Assembly: GCA_003241815.1 (NCBI GenBank)
Contig: QBLV01000006.1
Span: 22,423 to 57,160, forward strand
Origin: Hyphomicrobiales bacterium
Lineage (GTDB): Bacteria > Pseudomonadota > Alphaproteobacteria > Rhizobiales > Beijerinckiaceae
Length of the DNA: 34,738 nucleotides
Direction: 5' to 3'
Positions 33,149-34,738 of the stretch are shown here, piece after piece; the first letter of the stretch is position 1; each line of letters begins with the position of its first letter. The position numbers and the translations under genes were made by a program. The notes beneath the pieces were generated by a model. That model had not been told where the DNA came from. It did no database searches and saw only the letters and a list, made by a program, of their open reading frames with translations.

Positions 33149-34738
33149 TCGCGTCGTCGGATGCCAGCGGTGCGCGCTGGCGCGCGAGCCCATGCATCGT
33201 CTTGTTCCAGGTGAAGCGGCGGGCCCGGTATTCGTGCAAGGCCATCCATGCCGCGACGCAGACGAGCCCGTAATAGAACGGCAGCAGGGGTAGCAGCAGT
33301 AACAGCCGCGGCGCACCGCGTCGCAACGCGCCGATCGCCGGCGGCAGGAACACTGCGATCGTTCCAAAGATCCAGACCGTCAGCGCGAGGGTCGAAGTCA
33401 GGCTGCTGAAGGCGCTGGTCGGCGAGAGCAGCGACCCGTGGCGCCAGGCCAGGAAGGCCGCGACGGCGAAGGCCGGATAGGCCAATGCGGTCACGACCGT
33501 GCCAAGGCAAAGCGACAGGAAGGCCAGCGTCGCAGGCAGCCCGGCCTCACGCAAAAGCGTCACGGGTGTGCGCGAATGCGTCACCAGGGTCTGGATATAG
33601 CCCTTGATCCAGCGCGAGCGCTGCTTCAGCCAGGCATGCAGGGTCAGCGGTGCCTCCTCGCGCGTATTGGAGGGGAGATCGCCCATGCGGTATCCTGCCC
33701 GCACCAGCCGCAAGCCGAGATCGGCATCCTCCGTCACATTCCAGGCATCCCACCCGCCGATCGCCCGCAAGGCCCGAGTCCGAAAATGGTTCGACGTTCC
33801 TCCGAGCATGATCGGCAGCCCGGACCGCAGCAGCCCGGGGTTGAGCACCTCGAACAGCCCCGCATATTCGAGCGCAAACAATGCCGGCAGCAGCCCCTCA
33901 TCGGCATGATCGATGACGAGCCGCGCTTGCAAACACGCCAGATCCTCAGGCGCGCGCAGGAACCGCGCTGCCGCCATGCGCAACTGCTGCGGGTCGGGAA
34001 TGTCCTCGGCATCGAAGATCGTCAGCAGCGCGCCGCGCGCTTCGATCAGGGCAAGATTGAGCGCGCGCGGCTTGGTACGCGGCAGGCCGGGCGGCACGAT
34101 CGTGATGGTGACATGGGCCGGCAAGACCATGCGGGCTAGCGCGGCCTGCATGCCCTTGTCGTCGGCCTCGATCAGCAGGCGGATGTCGAGCTTGGCCGGG
34201 GGGTAATCGAGCGCCAAGAGGGCTCGCAGCATCTGCCGCAGCACCTCCTCTTCCCGGTAGAGCGGCACGGCGACGGTGTAGACCGGCAGCCGGCTGTCAT
34301 CGATGCGCCAGCGATGCCGCCGCCAGAGATCGGGGGCTGGCTGTTCGATCGCCGCCGCCAGCCGCAGCAGGATCAGGCCCAGAAAGACCGGTCCCAGCAG
34401 CAGGGCGACTGCGAAGAACGTCTCCAGCGGTGCGAGGACGCTGCCGGTCGCGGTCCCCGCCGCTGCGATGCCAGCGGCGATGCGCTGGCCACGACCCGCT
34501 CCGGTACGGGCGCTGTCGCGCATCAGGCCGGGTTCGTCGAGGTTGGCGGCGCTGATGGCCAAGGCTGCGCCGTTCGCTCGGCGAAGCGCCTCACTGAAGC
34601 GTCGCGGCGTGACGACGGCGATGTCGTTGCGTTGACGCGGCCCGGCTTCGAGCATACGGCGCAGCGCCGGCCCCTCCGGCGCCAGGATGAAGCGGAAGTG
34701 GCTCGCCGCATCCCCGGCGACGGGCGCGATGCCGCCGC
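33093..34738 (-). CDS. Membrane GT2 glycosyltransferase (BcsA/NodC-like), N-terminus outside window
   Basis: The minus-strand frame is open from the stop at 33093 through the right edge; the apparent Met at 34655 is internal because the upstream codons keep reading family-like sequence (RFILAPEGPALRR). At least 547 residues are present. A hydrophobic pair around LETFFAVALLLG precedes a GT-A domain with YTVAVPLYREEEVL, an FDAEDIPDP motif, TEDADLGLRLVRAGYR and the Q-x-x-R-W signature KQRSRWIKGY. At least four further membrane spans follow. This is the processive beta-glycosyltransferase plan. The N-terminal part resembles the GspE-N-like domain found in some such proteins, which is tentative. 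Product unknown; it need not belong to the polysaccharide locus. Confidence 0.88.
   Translation of the reverse strand, partial: GGIAPVAGDAASHFRFILAPEGPALRRMLEAGPRQRNDIAVVTPRRFSEALRRANGAALAISAANLDEPGLMRDSARTGAGRGQRIAAGIAAAGTATGSVLAPLETFFAVALLLGPVFLGLILLRLAAAIEQPAPDLWRRHRWRIDDSRLPVYTVAVPLYREEEVLRQMLRALLALDYPPAKLDIRLLIEADDKGMQAALARMVLPAHVTITIVPPGLPRTKPRALNLALIEARGALLTIFDAEDIPDPQQLRMAAARFLRAPEDLACLQARLVIDHADEGLLPALFALEYAGLFEVLNPGLLRSGLPIMLGGTSNHFRTRALRAIGGWDAWNVTEDADLGLRLVRAGYRMGDLPSNTREEAPLTLHAWLKQRSRWIKGYIQTLVTHSRTPVTLLREAGLPATLAFLSLCLGTVVTALAYPAFAVAAFLAWRHGSLLSPTSAFSSLTSTLALTVWIFGTIAVFLPPAIGALRRGAPRLLLLLPLLPFYYGLVCVAAWMALHEYRARRFTWNKTMHGLARQRAPLASDDAITGAAAIPAPPGPEAARY

Overview
The window reads as chromosomal DNA of a GC-rich alphaproteobacterium, most likely order Hyphomicrobiales. 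A Bosea-like genome is my best guess from gene order (gcrA, argD-argF-hslO, apaG, long-form dcd) and codon use; no 16S or other phylogenetic marker is present to settle it. Other alphaproteobacterial signs are GcrA, a cluster of GANTC (CcrM) sites, a double-length Dcd, and a pair of sequences matching the EcfG stress-sigma consensus.

Layout. 1-150 is the N-terminus of gcrA (minus), followed by a 570-bp intergenic region carrying five GANTC sites in 76 bp and a sigma70-like promoter. 721-3932 is a plus-strand arginine operon, argD-argF-hslO. A palindromic repeat separates it from apaG-argE (minus). Next come a tandem-fold dcd and tRNA-Gly(CCC).

7582-27128 is a surface-polysaccharide locus. 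It has an ABC exporter (Wzm/Wzt), two RgpF-family glycosyltransferases on either side of it, a 1054-aa three-domain glycosyltransferase, an FkbM methyltransferase and a class I methyltransferase (both with coiled-coil C-termini), an 811-aa two-domain glycosyltransferase, and manB-manC-gmd-rmd. These last four genes would take fructose-6-phosphate-derived mannose-6-phosphate to GDP-D-rhamnose. A detached rhamnosyltransferase-like GT2 closes the locus. The inferred product is a D-rhamnose-containing O-antigen-like glycan, polymerised in the cytoplasm and exported by Wzm/Wzt. Parts of the locus dip to about 40% GC against roughly 65% elsewhere. It also carries three gene wrecks: a 3' tail of a BaiN/HI0933 gene, a manC with its middle deleted, and an IS5-type transposase. 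Together they record past recombination.

27211-34738 returns to ordinary content: an intact BaiN-like flavoprotein, an acyl-CoA synthetase, a stress island (YflT-like protein and a small secreted protein transcribed divergently from a YciF-type ferritin-like protein, with EcfG-like promoters facing both ways), a small membrane protein plus an SCO1/SenC copper chaperone, and a large membrane GT2 running off the right edge.

No CRISPR array, prophage or toxin-antitoxin system was seen. I did not find a system that is clearly without precedent. The most unusual material is the multi-domain glycosyltransferase/coiled-coil methyltransferase set, the gene remnants around manB, and the GANTC cluster beside gcrA.
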